A program made the translations under genes and the position numbers. From contig JASWHV010000005.1 in assembly GCA_030760725.1 (NCBI GenBank), positions 95,796,622 through 95,860,621 on the forward strand: DNA of 64,000 bases, in the 5' to 3' direction. Within the stretch, counting starts at the first letter, position 1, and each line of letters begins with the position of its first letter. The notes under the pieces are model-generated. The model had not been told where the DNA came from, made no database searches, and saw nothing but the letters and a program-made list of their open reading frames with translations. Shown here piece by piece: positions 31,698 to 44,001 of the stretch. This stretch comes from Neostapfia colusana. Lineage: Eukaryota; Streptophyta; Magnoliopsida; Poales; Poaceae.

Positions 31698-33662
31698 CTG
31701 CAACCATATAACAATAAAATCAGACCAACAGCATAGTTCATGCAGTCCAATAAAATAGACGTAAAAACTTAATGACAGTAAACATGTGATACACCTCGTA
31801 TATAGATAATGTAATAACTTTGCACAAGCTATACCTTTACAAGACCAAATATAAGCTAGTTAAATCCAACTCGATGGACTTCCACTTTGGAAGTTCACCT
31901 CAACTAGATTTGGTCACTACGAGACGTTAATATCGCTTTGTCAACACATATACTACCCTTTATCTTCAATACGACACAAACATGTTCTCTAGCAAAAGGA
32001 ACTTGAGTAGAAATATACTCAAATATTTCACTCGTTGAAGATAACAACTCATGAGTATGTTTTACCCCATTGGAAGTAATCAAACCCCCTAGAGTACAAC
32101 AATCTCTCAAATGAGTTCAACTGTCCATCCCTCTGCCCAGAATGACCAGTTTCTACATATCCCAGACTTTTACCTGGTACATTGCATTTTCATAACTCAA
32201 GTTGAATACCAAAGTTAAAGTTAACTTCAGTATATTTCGAACGAGTATTTATTTGCCCTCAGATCAGCTCTGGTTAAAAAGTTATGATAATTCAAGTAAA
32301 CAGAATTTCTGGAAGAATTTCAACAGCACCTCCTTTGGAAGTTGCTGTTTTCAACTCTAAATTCCACTAAATTCCGTGCTGCAATTGCATAAACTCTGAA
32401 TTACAAAGATGTAACACATCTCTTACCCTTTCCAAAAATGTATCATATGATAATTTCAGATTTTTCGACAGGAAGTTATAGTTGAAAAACAGAACAGTCC
32501 AGAGATTGTTTTGAATCTGTCCTGGTTCTGGACAGTTTACAATCATCTGGAGTTTCAACCAGTTTAAGGTATGATTCTGCTCTGGAAGTCTACAACAGAG
32601 TTGTATAGTACTTAAACACCTTTCCAGAACTATATCCCACACCCCCATTGGCTAAGTAACATGTGAGCTATGCTCTGTTAAAGTTCAGCAAAATTGCTGC
32701 CAAAACAGTGCACTCTGTTTTTCAATCCCTTTGAGCTAAACTAATCAACTGTTGAATTTTTCCTACCCAACCAGGGTCCTAATTATTGAAACTTGGTTAT
32801 TTTAGTTCCTTGTTACCATTATCTTCAATGCAAATGCCTATTACATGTCAGTACTATGTTCCTCACAAAAAGAAAAATCCTAACCGGATTATACCGGCTA
32901 TACGTCTCCATTGTGGCGCTAAACGGTCTCTTGCACACGTGTACTACACGGGATACATACGTGGTTAGTACCTGCAGAAGAACACTCAATAGTGATGCAC
33001 TCAAGGGTTATTTTCATTTCAGGCAGGTCCATATTTGAAATTAAATACATACGCCCGTATCATTGCCATACAGCCGTCCTTGAGTTAAGCCACGTCTCAA
33101 GGTACGTGATCGTGTTTTCCCACCACACGACAGGGAACCTGAGTAGAGCACGAACGGGTCGTCACGGTTGGGAATTTTATCACTCCTACAGATACCACCT
33201 ACTGCCCTGCAGGGCACGCCGATGGCGAGCGCAGCGTATGTCCTCCTAGGCTATTTCCAGAAGAACATACTATCGCGTTACTGACCACACGATGGGGTCT
33301 CCACTTGCTTGCCTAATGCACGCTAGGGACCAGCATTTCATATAAACTCAGGAACATGAAGAGTCCAAGAGTTTCATATTGACGTCTCACACCAGGTTGT
33401 GAGACCTATCCCTAAACCACTTTTCTCGTTAGGGGAGCTAACCGAAATTGAACCGCTTTCGGTGGCGTTCCTTACCATTTTTACCTGAGCGTAGGTGCGT
33501 CATTACATAATCAAAATTCAAAATTATAACACATACGTTAGTCATGCCACTGTTAAGTAACTATGCTAATATAGCCCTTACTTGGGCAAACTAGCGAATC
33601 CTCACCGTAATCCAAAGTTTCCCCGTAATACAGTCCTTAATTAGTGTGCAATCCCCTAAGCA
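31698..33662 (-). other. Leader of C, with donor- and acceptor-like sites
   Basis: It is about 2 kb without genes. The donor-like GCTCAG|GTAAAAATGG has its first intron base at 33484, 194 nt inside the 5' LTR. The acceptor-like CAG is at 31700-31698. The region around 32880-33500 matches E 44170-44780 in reverse. The GGAGGTGCTGTTGAAATTC motif lies near 32305-32340. Confidence 0.6.
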
Positions 33663-33674
33663 GCTCTGATGCCA
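33663..33674 (-). other. Primer binding site of C
   Basis: The minus strand reads TGGCATCAGAGC, one base from the standard initiator tRNA-Met site, three bases from the LTR end. Confidence 0.85.
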
Positions 33675-33940
33675 GCCTGTGACGGACCGAAATCCGTACG
33701 CCCAGGATCTCAGAGGGTGGTGCCGCACGATGCGACACCTGACAGAACACGTCATAAGGCAAACATTGTATTACATAGAAAACAACTGAATATGTACAAA
33801 GTAGTACAAACCTTCAGTTTACAACTAAGTACAGAGTTTAATAACAGAGGAAGCTAAATTTATACAACTCACGCCCGCCTAACTAGCAAAAGTCAGTCGT
33901 GCAGCCCTATGGACAACCCACACTAGCTTCACTCCTCAGC

Positions 33941-34039
33941 TCAGTGTGGCATGTACGACTCCCACTCAGCCGTGGTCCCCGACGGAGGGTAGCCCTTGCC
34001 GGTGGACTCGTACCCCGAGTTCGTGGGGGTAATCCTCAC
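33941..34039 (-). other. LTR exon beta-like segment (C), frame-shifted
   Basis: It follows GTGTTTTTCAG and opens with EDY in phase 1. The conserved end (PPSGTTAEWESYMPH then TGA) is in another frame, so an indel has broken it or the splice point differs. Confidence 0.4.
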
Positions 34040-35060
34040 CTGAAAAACACTCAAGCAGCAACCGTGAGCATGATAGCTCAGCAAGGCTTAACCGACTCAC
34101 CTACACATGAAACTCTACATGCAGGTTCTACAACATAGGATGGCACATTGCAGCAAATGGACACGCCTATAAGTTCATCCTTAGTTCATCTTTTAGCCAC
34201 AAATTACATTTCAGGAATCTGAAATTTAGTGAGCAATATTTGGTGGCACACATGTAGCAATACAATTTCATCATAACAGCAATATTGAATCATATCATTT
34301 CATATATTAACCTACGTCACGACTCAGTGACCAAGTGGTACTCATCACTGCGAGGGACGGTGAATCGACTCAATATACAGCTGCAGGGTTACCCGAAGAG
34401 CACGTCATGTAAGCCCACCCTTGGAGCTGCACAGCATGCTCACTCGATGTCGTATGGGACAACCTTTCACCAAACAGCCCAAACGTCCAACCGGTCGCAC
34501 CCAAACGGACAGGAGGTTCCCTACATGGAGCATCTCTCTATGCTCGATAGCGGATTTCCACCTTGCTGCCCTCAACCTACACCTATAAATCGGTGCATTA
34601 TGCCTTGACGCCCGGAGGTATAGGTTACATCGGTTTATCGGGGCCCACATATCCGATATGCCTTCGATACGTTCAAACTTGATCAGCGTGGGCCGCACAC
34701 GGATCGGTCCTCAATCGACACGGACAAGGCTGTGCCCACAAGACTTCCTCTTGCTGCACCCTAGCCCCTGCCTAGTCTCATTTTCTTACTAAAGTGATCT
34801 CACATCACTCGAACCGATCCCGTGCGTCCCAAGCCTATACTCGCGAGTAGATTCCAACTACTTGACTTGTACTGAAGTCTATAAACATTAAGCACAGCAT
34901 AAGCTACGCGAGGACTTTAATACTACCCTCACTTGTTGGAATAATCTGGCTATGCATTTGGGTTTCATCCATCCTACACCTAATGCACATAATACCTCAA
35001 GCTAAGTATGTATATAAAGCAAAACTTTATAAATTTTGTTAAATGCAAACCTGGGCTTTC

Positions 35061-35141
35061 CTTGTTGCTGCTGGTCAGATGTTAGCGCTTCGTCCGGAAG
35101 GAGAAAGTCCAGCACTTCCTGGGTTTCCTCGCCTTCAGTGA
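35061..35141 (-). other. Putative LTR exon alpha (C)
   Basis: This 81-nt segment after TTACGTGTAG reads TEGEETQEVLDF, then LPDEALTSDQQQQ. It is the same length as B's alpha and shares EVLDF, P-x-E and DQ-x-QQ. The donor-like site is altered here (AAG|GAAAGC instead of GCAAGC). Confidence 0.5.
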
Positions 35142-37555
35142 CTACACGTAAGCAATTAACGATATGTCAATTTAAATGCAAAGTTTGGAACTGACTATGT
35201 AAATACCATATATCTAGCTAGCCCTCCCCTATGGCTCTGAATTTTTTTATGGTGGCTTGGTAGGATCCTATCCAGAGACTTGACCAGGTTTCATCTGAAA
35301 CAAAGTTCATTTGAGCTCTGTACAAATAAAAGTCTATTTGGTCATTACTAGAGCCTCTAAGTATTTCCAGGGATTTTCATGGCTCCAATCATTACTATAT
35401 GGAAACTAGAGTTTGAGATGATTCCAATGGAATTGGTTTCATGTCATTTGAAGAATCCTAGAGAAAGTTATGCCATATACAAGATTTGAGAAAATCTGAA
35501 AAATGTTTCTGTACATTTTTCCATTTTCTCAGGCAGTTCACTTAATCACACCATTAGGGGGACTAAATGAAAATTGATGGATTTGAAATTTTTCCTGCAA
35601 CTCGAGGATTTTCAAATGAACATTCTAGACAAATTACATAATTTTCCATAAAGGACTTCTCCAGATAAAATTCCCAACAGTTTAAACTTGAGGGAATTAC
35701 TTCTGGAAAAGAAATGAGTTTCATGAGCTGAAACTTGTTTTTCTGGATAGTACTCCAAAAGATGAATCCAACAAAATTTGGTTCACTCAATTTGGAGCTT
35801 CATAGTCAGAGATATGAATTTTGCAAGTTTGGAGAAATTCTCTGAAAAAGGTATCTGTTATTTTCCCATTTTTCAGAGACATAGCGGATTGAAACAATAT
35901 TTGGCCAAGCAAATGGAATTCAATGCCTCTGAAACTTTTACTGGAGTTCAAGTATTTTTGGAAGAATTCCCTGCCCAAATTTAAGAATTTTCCAATACAC
36001 AGAACTTCTGCAAAAATTCCTACAATATTTTAATTAATTGAATTAATGAGCCAAATCTATGGATTTTCATACCAATTGGGATGAACCCCTAGATAGTACT
36101 CTCTTAGAGGAATCCAACAAAAATTTTTTGACAATTGTTGGACACTCCTACCAAAAGTTATGGCTCTTCAAAGTTTAAAACAAATTAGGAAAAATCTGGA
36201 AATGTTTAAACTCTTGTGTGCGGGTCCCACAGCACAGTCCCTTCTTCTTCCGCAGGCCAACAGCCGAGCTGCGGCGGCGCTCTCCGGCGATCCCCTCAGA
36301 AAGTACCTTCCCGGCCTTCCCCTGCCCCGAAACTCGCCGTCTCCCCATTTTGGACCACGGCCAACTCATCTCCGTGGTCGGCTGGGGACCCCGGTCACCG
36401 GAAACCCTTCGGCGACGGGCGGCAGCGGCGGTTGGAGTTCGGCAGTGTCGCACTCATGCTAGAAGGGCTAAAATCCTTCGGTTTTTCTTCCTAGAGCACC
36501 GTGGTGGCTCCCTTGTCACCGGCACGAGCTCACATCAGCTCAAAAGTGGCTGCAACTACTTGCTCATCGGCGACCTAGGGCCAAAACCGGTACCGGTGCA
36601 AAACTCTCAAAGAACAGCACCAACACTCGATGAAACTCGATGGTTCTTTATCCTAGAGGAGCGTAGGAGAGTATAGATCATGTCTATGGCTCGGCACAAG
36701 TGATGATGGCTTGATTACTACAAATTTCCGAAATTTGTGTGGCTCAGTTGTACAAGTACCGACGCACTAATCAGCAAAATTCTCCACCGATCGTGCGAGA
36801 GAGGAGGAGAGGTCGGCATGGTTGTGTTCAGCACCTTATGGAGGACCTTTTTTGTGTAGGGCGTCAGCTACGAACGAGCTCCTAGCAGCCGGGCGCCGGG
36901 AAGCAGAGAGGTGTCGGGCGTGCGGTTCTTTTCTTCGGTGCGCGGGGACGACGGGAGAGTGTGAGGGAGTTCACGTGGGTTGATCGTGCGTTGATCATTG
37001 CAGCCGGTGCTTCCACGGCACAGCGCGGGTGTGCGGTGTCCTCCTCGCTCGGGTGCGGGAGCAGGAGGTGGCGCGTGGTGAGCTCGACTGCCGAGTGAAA
37101 CCCGCGAGAATTAACTTCGGGTGTAAGTCTACTGACCAGTGGGCCCCCTTTCCCTCTTCCTTTTCTTTCCATTTTTATTTGAGCTAGCAAACAAACTCCA
37201 AATTTGATCAAACTTGGAGGATAAGCGAAAACGAATATGAGGAACCCAATGGTGCTCTCAAATTTGAATTCCTGTGAAGTCAGAATTTGAAACTGAAGTT
37301 TGAATTCAAATTCAAATTGTCTCCCGTTTAAACTCAAACAAATAGGAATTTTTTTCCAAATGAGCTAAAAATTTGCCGGGCTACCCGCGGATGTGTGGAG
37401 AACTAAATGGTATCTTTAGATCTCCGTGTTCGGGAATATTTCGCAAGTTCAAGTTTAGACTTGGAGCTCACACCTTTAAATTCAAAAGTTTAAATTCCCT
37501 CACCTTTTCTCGGTGTGAATTTCAGCTCTGCTGTTAGACTTTTTTGGATTTCACA

Positions 37556-38319
37556 AGCTCAATCTTGAACTCCACCTCTCTGTCGGGCGGAATCTTGGTA
37601 AATCATCCGGGAACACATCAGGGAACTGACGGACTACTGGAATGTCTTCCAATCTGATAGTGGTGGATTGGTATACACTTGGAAGCTTTATTTCTGGACT
37701 GTCCAGAAATAATGAGTGAGACTCGTGCATTTCTGGTTGTAAATGCACGACTCAGACGACGATGTCTAAAACAGCACCGCTGCGGGTTAACCATGACATC
37801 ACTAAGATGACTTCGACCTTTTGTCCCTCTAAAGCTATGAGAGATGTAGGGTATACTCTACCCCTAAGCACAATGGCGCTTTTGAAACCATCATGCTTGC
37901 TGAAATTTTCCCACCCGGTGAACAAATCAAGTAAGGACTTTTGGTGAGTAGTATTTGCAAGCTGTATTAAGCAATAAAAGCTTGGCTAATAAAATTATGC
38001 GTGGCACCTGAATCAAATGAAACTATGGCGGGATGCTGGTGGAGTTGGAACATACCCGCAAGGATTGGTTCTCCCTCCGGCACATCCTCTATGGCGAGTT
38101 GGTGGACGGTGCCGGGCTTAGGGTTTGCCCGCCGCACATTAATGGGATTCCGGGGCTGATTCCTCCCTGGAAACTGTAGTTCCACTCCGCCGCCTTGCCT
38201 CTCAGGGCAGTTGTTGGTGAAGTGCCCTTGGCGACCGCATTTCAAGCATGCGGTTGATGGCTGGCCCGTGCTTGGAAGAGGAAAGCTGTGGGGAACCGCC
38301 TCCGAGCAACGCCCCGCCA
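37556..38319 (-). pseudogene. Fragment F: gypsy gag zinc knuckle, protease and pre-RT region
   Basis: The minus strand encodes a CCHC knuckle (CLKCGRQGHFTNNC) near 38200-38250, a protease active site (SFDSGATHNFIS) near 38000 and the linker before RT (SLFLDSPEIKLPSVYQ). All are close to B's residues ~355-595. A stop at 37967 and frame changes show it is dead. It is bounded by C's LTR at 37555 and G's LTR at 38320, with no primer site at either side. I read it as an older element hit by two insertions; its remaining parts would be outside the window. Confidence 0.82.
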
Positions 38320-39883
38320 TGACCTCGTCGGGTGGTGCCGTGATATGCGGCACCCAACAGCACACGGTCAAAGAAACACATCACATTACATAAATCATTT
38401 GCGGAAGCTTACAGGAGTATTTTACAAATACTTATCTCAAAATAAGCTACAGCAGAAGACTATAACTCTCACGACTCATTTCTAACTTAGCAACAAAGAA
38501 AAAGTCCAGCCCACGAACGTTTCTTACTAGCAACACGAAGAACAATCTGCAGCGGCGAGGATGCTCTTGAGTAACCACTCGGAGGTTCCCGAGTCTCATC
38601 GGCATCCCTTCATAAGCATGAAGTCAATCCTGCAAAACAACTCGGATAGCATCCGTGAGCATAACGCTCAGCAAGACTTAACCGTCACCCTAGTCATGAA
38701 ACTCTACATGAGGGTATGGACATAAAGTAGGATAGCATAATGCATAATAACTCGCCTAACAGTGAATCCTTACTTTCAAGTATTATTTGCAGCAAATTAA
38801 GAGTAACCTTGGGCACACCACATCGGGAGTCCACAATCAAATAAGAAACGCTTTCCCCCGATGTAATTTGCTCATGGCATGAAAGAATCGAGTTTGCACT
38901 AGCTATTCATCGAAGATACATCACAAAGATAGTATAAACTTCAAACCAATGTGATTAGTTCCTTTCTCATGCAAGTTCTTACTACGTCACGACTTTGAGA
39001 ACAAGTATGCTCGGTCCATTCCGCGAGCGATGATTCGAATCAATAACTCCCGGACTACATGATACGTACGCCTGTACTTGACGTTGCCTACAGCAACCAT
39101 CACTGACGTAGTACGTGGCAACCTTTCTCCTGTTTCACTCCCGTTGAATCGATCAAGTCACTCCGTACAGTTGCCACTCTCATGGTGCACCTACCGACAT
39201 GAGATGTCATGAGAATGTTACCCACATACTGCACACCGGCCGTCTCACGTGAGGCGACCTGAAAAGGCTCAACGCAAGCTTCCCGAGGTACATCGGTTTA
39301 CTGGGTCCCATATAGCCAGAATGAGTGCGGTACACAACTCACACTTGTTCAACAGGGCCTCATACGGATTGGTCCTTGACCGACACGGACAGGTCCATAG
39401 CACCCAGGCTCCTATGTCCTGCTGCCCCTACAACCTTCCGGTCTCAACTTTAACTTGCTACACATTTTATGAACCAATGCCATATGCCCCTGTTGTTCCT
39501 GATCATGCGAGTAGAATCTCATCACTCGACTTCTACCGAAAATTACTTAAGAATGGCAGTTCTACACGGTGAAAGACACCTACCCAATACTCCATGGGTT
39601 CATTTGGTCATGCAAGAGGAGTATCAAAGCACTAGACCTAATGCACATATCATAACTTAACCGGAAATGAATACAAAGTAAAAACTTAAAAGCTGTTAAA
39701 TGCAAACCGGAGCTTGCCTGTTTTGCAGTGTAGTAGTATATATGCAGTTAGTGATCCTTGCTGATCAACCCTTGATTCTCCGGAGCATGATCCACTTCAA
39801 TGAATCACTCCTTCGAATCTCCTTCATCGTGAATCCTAATGAAATGTATATGCACCATTTTTATAGAATGCAATGCAAAGAAT
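38320..39883 (-). repeat. LTR of element G, 3' part
   Basis: The minus strand ends in CGACGAGGTCA at 38320 within F's gag. It carries the terminal stem-loop GGTGCCG/CGGCACC (38334-38354), an acceptor-like TTTTGCAG near 38625-38640, a degenerate mid-LTR palindrome near 39509-39529 and AAACAG|GCAAGC near 39715. A beta-like remnant reads RLGNLRVV in a shifted frame, close to E's RLGNSRVV. It continues at 54174 after the E insertion. Confidence 0.8.
39879..39883. repeat. Target-site duplication of E, left copy (AGAAT)
   Basis: AGAAT precedes the E 5' LTR. The identical AGAAT follows the E 3' LTR at 54174-54178. Confidence 0.95.
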
Positions 39884-42800
39884 TGTAAAAGTCCCAAAAC
39901 TTGTAAATAGAAAACTTGAGCTATGAATAAAGTTCAGTTTGAATACAAGAAATGGGACTTACAAAAACTTTTGTGTTCCTCATGAAAGTGTTGGCATGTG
40001 CAAAAACTTTGAATTCAGTTTGAATTAAGAGGTGCACTTCAAAAAGAAGGAGGGCATGTTCAAAAGAGAAAATTCAAACTGTTGTTTGAAAAAGTGTATT
40101 TGCAATAGCCAACTCAAACATCAGAGGACATATTTGAATTCCTCAGATCCAAATTATGAGGGAGACCAATTTGGAGGGAATTTGGAGGTGCTTGGATATG
40201 AATATCAAGAGGACTTGTAAATTTCATCCAAATTTGAATTCAAATTTAAAACTTAGGCAAAACAGGTCAAATTGCCAAATGACTTTGGAATTTGAGTTCC
40301 TCAGAGTTGAATTTGTAAAGTGCCAAGAATTTTGGAGGTATTTAGGAGAGAAGTGAGTGGGACCCACTTCTCAGTTAGAGGAGGAGACTTACCCCCGAAG
40401 GAAATTTCTTCTCTGTTCACACTCGAACCGGTGGCCGCCGAGCGGAGCGCGACACCGCGGCAGCACTGCTGCCACCTCCCGGCGCTGTCGATCAGCCTCA
40501 GCCGATATTACCCCGAACGGCGGTCGCACGTAGGAAAAAACTGATCACGCTTCGCCCCTCCTGTGTCTGCTGCCGTGAGCGCCGTTTCTCCCGCAGCTAC
40601 CGCGCCCCATCGGAGCAGCGACGCCCGGCCGCCTCGGCAGCTCTCACGCTGACCTGAGCTATTCCGCGACGTCGCCGGTTCCTCCTGGAGGTGTTGGGCC
40701 CGAAGAACAGCCGTTTTCTTCCACGGGGACGCGGCGCAGAGCTCGGTTTCTCCAGCGACACCACTGCGAGCCGCCGGCCGGAAGAACTCATCACCCGGTC
40801 GCCACAGGGCTTCTCCCACCCAGCTACAAAAGCAAAAAGGTGCGCCTGTAGACCTTCTCACTTCACAACAACGCCGGCAGCGTGTCATGGACCGTGCTCG
40901 GCAGAATTTCAGTTTTGCCGACAACATACGATAATAGCCGTGAGGAGAAACTCGGCGAATTCGTTTCACACGTTGAACCACTCCCCACACGACGTAGCAT
41001 ACATCTTCTATACCCCCGTGCGCATTCATAGGATCAAGAACCACCAAGAACCATCGAGCAGAGCCGCTGTTCATTGAGTTTTTTGATCTTCGCCGGATTT
41101 TGACCTAGGCCGATGGTGAGGTCATAATTCCGGCAAGTTCCAGCGAGATCGGCAGTTGGGTCCATGTTCTCCTCGGTGCGGTGGTTCTGTACGCGCAGAC
41201 GGTTACGTGTTTCGGGTAGTATAACGCCCTAGCAACATCGCCGGAGTGGCCACCGCCGCTGTCGCCGTAGCACCTAGGTTTCCGACCATCGTCGAGCTGA
41301 GATAAGCCCGGCAACGTGTTCCTCGTACGAGAATACGTGGGGGCGGCGAGATCCAGCAAGTTCCGAGCACCGGAACCCACTCCCGGCGAGAGCTCCGGCG
41401 AGCTCGGCGGCGCGGGAGCGCGGGCAGCCGGAGGAAGACGAAGACGGGGGCTGGCCCACGCGTCAGTCGCTGTTGCGAGGGAGGGGGATTGTCTGTGGCC
41501 TCGGATCGGTCTGTGACAACATGGGAAATAGTCTGTGGCCCCGTGTGGCTTGAGTTCGGCAGCTGACACGTGGGGATGGGGCCACTGTCAGAGTTTAAAC
41601 ATTTCCCTGATTTAATTTGAATTCCAGATTTAGTTCAAACTTTAGAACTGCATAACTTTTGCTAGGAAGCTCCAAAATTAGTGATTCAAATTGGGTTGGA
41701 TTCAGGATGAAAAACTCAATCCAAATAAGAAACCAAATTTGCATGAAAACCAATAGAAAATTCTGGAGAATTCTTTAAAACTTTTCAGCAAAAGAATTTT
41801 AGAGGGAATTTGGTTCATCCAAAATTCCCCAAATTTTGCCAGAATATTCTTTAGGATATTAGGAGACTTCTGTAAAAGTTTCAGCTCATTTGGAGTTGAT
41901 TTATTTAGGGTAATTCTAATTCCAAGTTTCTGCATTCAAATAAATACAGAAACATTTCCAGAGGATTTCCAAAACTTGGAAATTCAGTTCTAGGCATTCC
42001 TTGGCTCCAAAAATCCTAGGAAAATTCATGCATACTCCCTGAGCTATGTATGAAATTATAGTTCACTTGAATTTGCAGGGAAGTGCAAATCTAATCAGAA
42101 TTAATTCCTTTTTACATAAATGCTTAGGGAATTGTTCTGGGTGATCCAATTAGTGAAATGTTCTGAATTTTGGTTCAGAGAACTTTCTTGTGACAAGGAA
42201 ATCCCAAGAAAATTCCCAGCTCCATTGGAGCCCTGGATCATTAGAGTTCTGTTCAACCATTAGTTGATTCCCCACCCAAGTGATGAACCTCACTTCTCAC
42301 TTGATGATAGTGCTTAAACACACATCCAAACCACCACCCCAGTATCATTTTAAATTCTTAAACAGAGTTCCAGTTTTAAACTTTGCTTTAGCATCTGTTA
42401 GCAAAAAGTTTTACAATTAAACATGTATGCATATTCATAACGTGTCGTGATTAAACGTGGAGAAGTAAAGAAGAAGTGGAGCTTGGATCAAGGAGCAAGA
42501 AGGCAGGGATTAAGCTTCAAGTCAGCATCAGCAACTAACTTCAAACTTATCTGACTTTAGTCACCTGCAAAACCAAGGCAAGCCCCGGTTTGCACTTAAG
42601 TTATTTTCTAAAGTTTTTACTTTGTTCACTACTATGGGTCTCAGTTTGTATGTGCATTAGGTCAAGGATGTTTTATACCCCACTTGCATAAAAAAATGAA
42701 CCCTGAGGTCGAGGGTAGAATTGTGTCATCGATGTAGAATAAGGCCATGCTAAATACACAAGGGCATCCGGTAGAAGACGAGTAGTTGGAAACTACTCGC

Positions 42801-43986
42801 GAGCTATAGTTCACAATATCAAAAGTGTGGTTGGGGAAGGAAGAAAACTAAAGTTTACATTTCTAAAGATGAGACCGGGCAGAGGGGTTAGGCTGCGACA
42901 AGACGAGGTCTTGGTCGAGTAGCTCTGCCTGTGTCGGTTAAGGACCGATGCGTATGCCGCGTCCAGGAGCAAGTATTGAGTTGTGTACCGGATGCTTACT
43001 GATATATGGGAACCAGGAAACCGATGTACCAGGTTCACTGGATTGTAGAGGCATACCACATCGTCTCGTTAGACCTATGAGCCCGAGACGGCGCGACCGG
43101 TTCTACAGTCTAGTGTCCTTAGAAAGGTTGCCACATACGACGTAATGAAGGACGCCAGAGTTGGGTCTTCAGAGGCGGGCGTATGTGTCGAGTTATCCGG
43201 GTAGTGTTTGATTCGAATCACCGTCCCTCGCGGTTATTGAGTACCGCTTGCTCCCATGTTGTGACGTAGTTAATCAACTTGTGTGGAAACAGTTTGCAAA
43301 AGTATAATTGCTGCTATGATTATGTTAAAGTTGCATGAAAACCTTGTTTGAAGTAGAGAATAGAGCAAACTAAAGTTAATTTTCCACCTTGGGACAAGTG
43401 ACATTGGAATGAAGCATTTCTTGTTTGATTGTGGAATTCCAATGTTGCTGGGCGCAAGGTCACTACTATTATGGCTAAAATCTGAAAGTTAAGGATGAAC
43501 TCGTAGGCAAGTCTTTTTGCAAAGTACAGGATTAGGTCTTAAGTTACCCTCATGTAGAGTTGCATGCTTTAGGAGAGACGGTTAAGTCTTGCTGAGCCTT
43601 TGTGCTCACTCTTGCTATATAAGTGGTTTTGCAGGTAAACTTCGACGCTATAATGAAGGTTGTCCGGTGAGACTCGGGAACTCCCGAGTCGTGTGACACT
43701 TGGAGAACCTAGCCGCTGCCATGTCTTCGTGTTGCTAGCGAGAGGAGTCCGCGGGCTGGACCTCTTCTCGAGTGCCTCCTAGATATTCGACGTGAGCTGT
43801 TTATAGACTTCTGCTGTAGCTATTTTATGTAAAGTATTTACAAAGAACAGTTGTAAGCTTCCGCTTTGATTTATGTAATACATTGTTCCTTATATGTGTG
43901 CTGTTGGGTGCCGCATAACAGGGCACCACCCAATGCGATCCCCGGGCGAGGTGGCACGGCCCTGTGATCGGGGTCGGGACCCGTCA
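39884..43986 (+). repeat. 5' LTR of E
   Basis: It is 4103 bp, TGTAAAAGTCCC to CCCGTCA. The GC-rich core is at about 40360-41570. An alpha remnant of 17 nt lies between TGACTTTAG and AAG|GCAAGC near 42566-42582. The palindrome is at 42779-42799 and the conserved block at 43221-43269. A beta-like frame starts after GGTTTTGCAG at about 43637 and reads RRYNEG, RLGNSRVV and TGA. In the terminal stem one base is changed (CAGGGCACC). Confidence 0.95.
42779..42799 (+). repeat. Mid-LTR palindrome (E, 5' LTR)
   Basis: CGAGTAGTT/AACTACTCG arms surround a GGA centre. The 3' LTR copy (52967-52987) has one mismatch. Confidence 0.7.
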
Positions 43987-43989
43987 GCG

Positions 43990-44001
43990 TGGTATCAGAG
44001 C
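43990..44001 (+). other. Primer binding site of E
   Basis: TGGTATCAGAGC starts three bases after the 5' LTR. Confidence 0.93.

Larger units (their letters stand above)
4216..37555 (-). mobile_element. Element C: Ty3/gypsy (Tekay-type) element, interrupted by A and D
   Basis: Its visible parts in transcription order are the 5' LTR (37555 to 33678), primer site (33674-33663), leader (33662-31698), gag start (31697-31463) and more gag (4555-4216). Everything between 4556 and 31462 belongs to A and B. Its pol and 3' LTR must lie left of the window, beyond D. It is inserted in the pol region of the older fragment F. C itself is inactive: gag has a stop and two insertions. Confidence 0.82.
33678..37555 (-). 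repeat. 5' LTR of C
   Basis: It is 3878 bp. On the minus strand it begins TGTGAAATCC and ends CCGTCACA. It has a GC-rich core (about 37160-36200), alpha (35141-35061), a palindrome with one mismatch (34864-34844), a beta-like segment (34039-33941) and a terminal stem with one mismatch (33739-33719). The upper boundary is where the F pol sequence starts. The 3' LTR is outside, so the ends rest on one copy. Confidence 0.8.

Noticed and set aside
37556..38319. F as the body of an element whose 5' LTR is G
   Set aside because: No primer site lies between G's LTR end and F, and F's gag frame runs straight up to the LTR end, so G is an insertion into F.
41105..41569. 154-aa minus-strand frame in the E 5' LTR, also open at 51293-51757
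   Set aside because: The two copies are open because the LTRs are near-identical duplicates. The frame lies in GC-rich DNA with open frames on both strands, and no counterpart was found in other LTR families.
43613..43623. TATATAAG in the E LTR as a core promoter
   Set aside because: It sits in the pyrimidine-poor stretch just before the conserved acceptor-like TTTTGCAG and is absent from the equivalent place in A, B and H, so it is not a family-wide TATA box.
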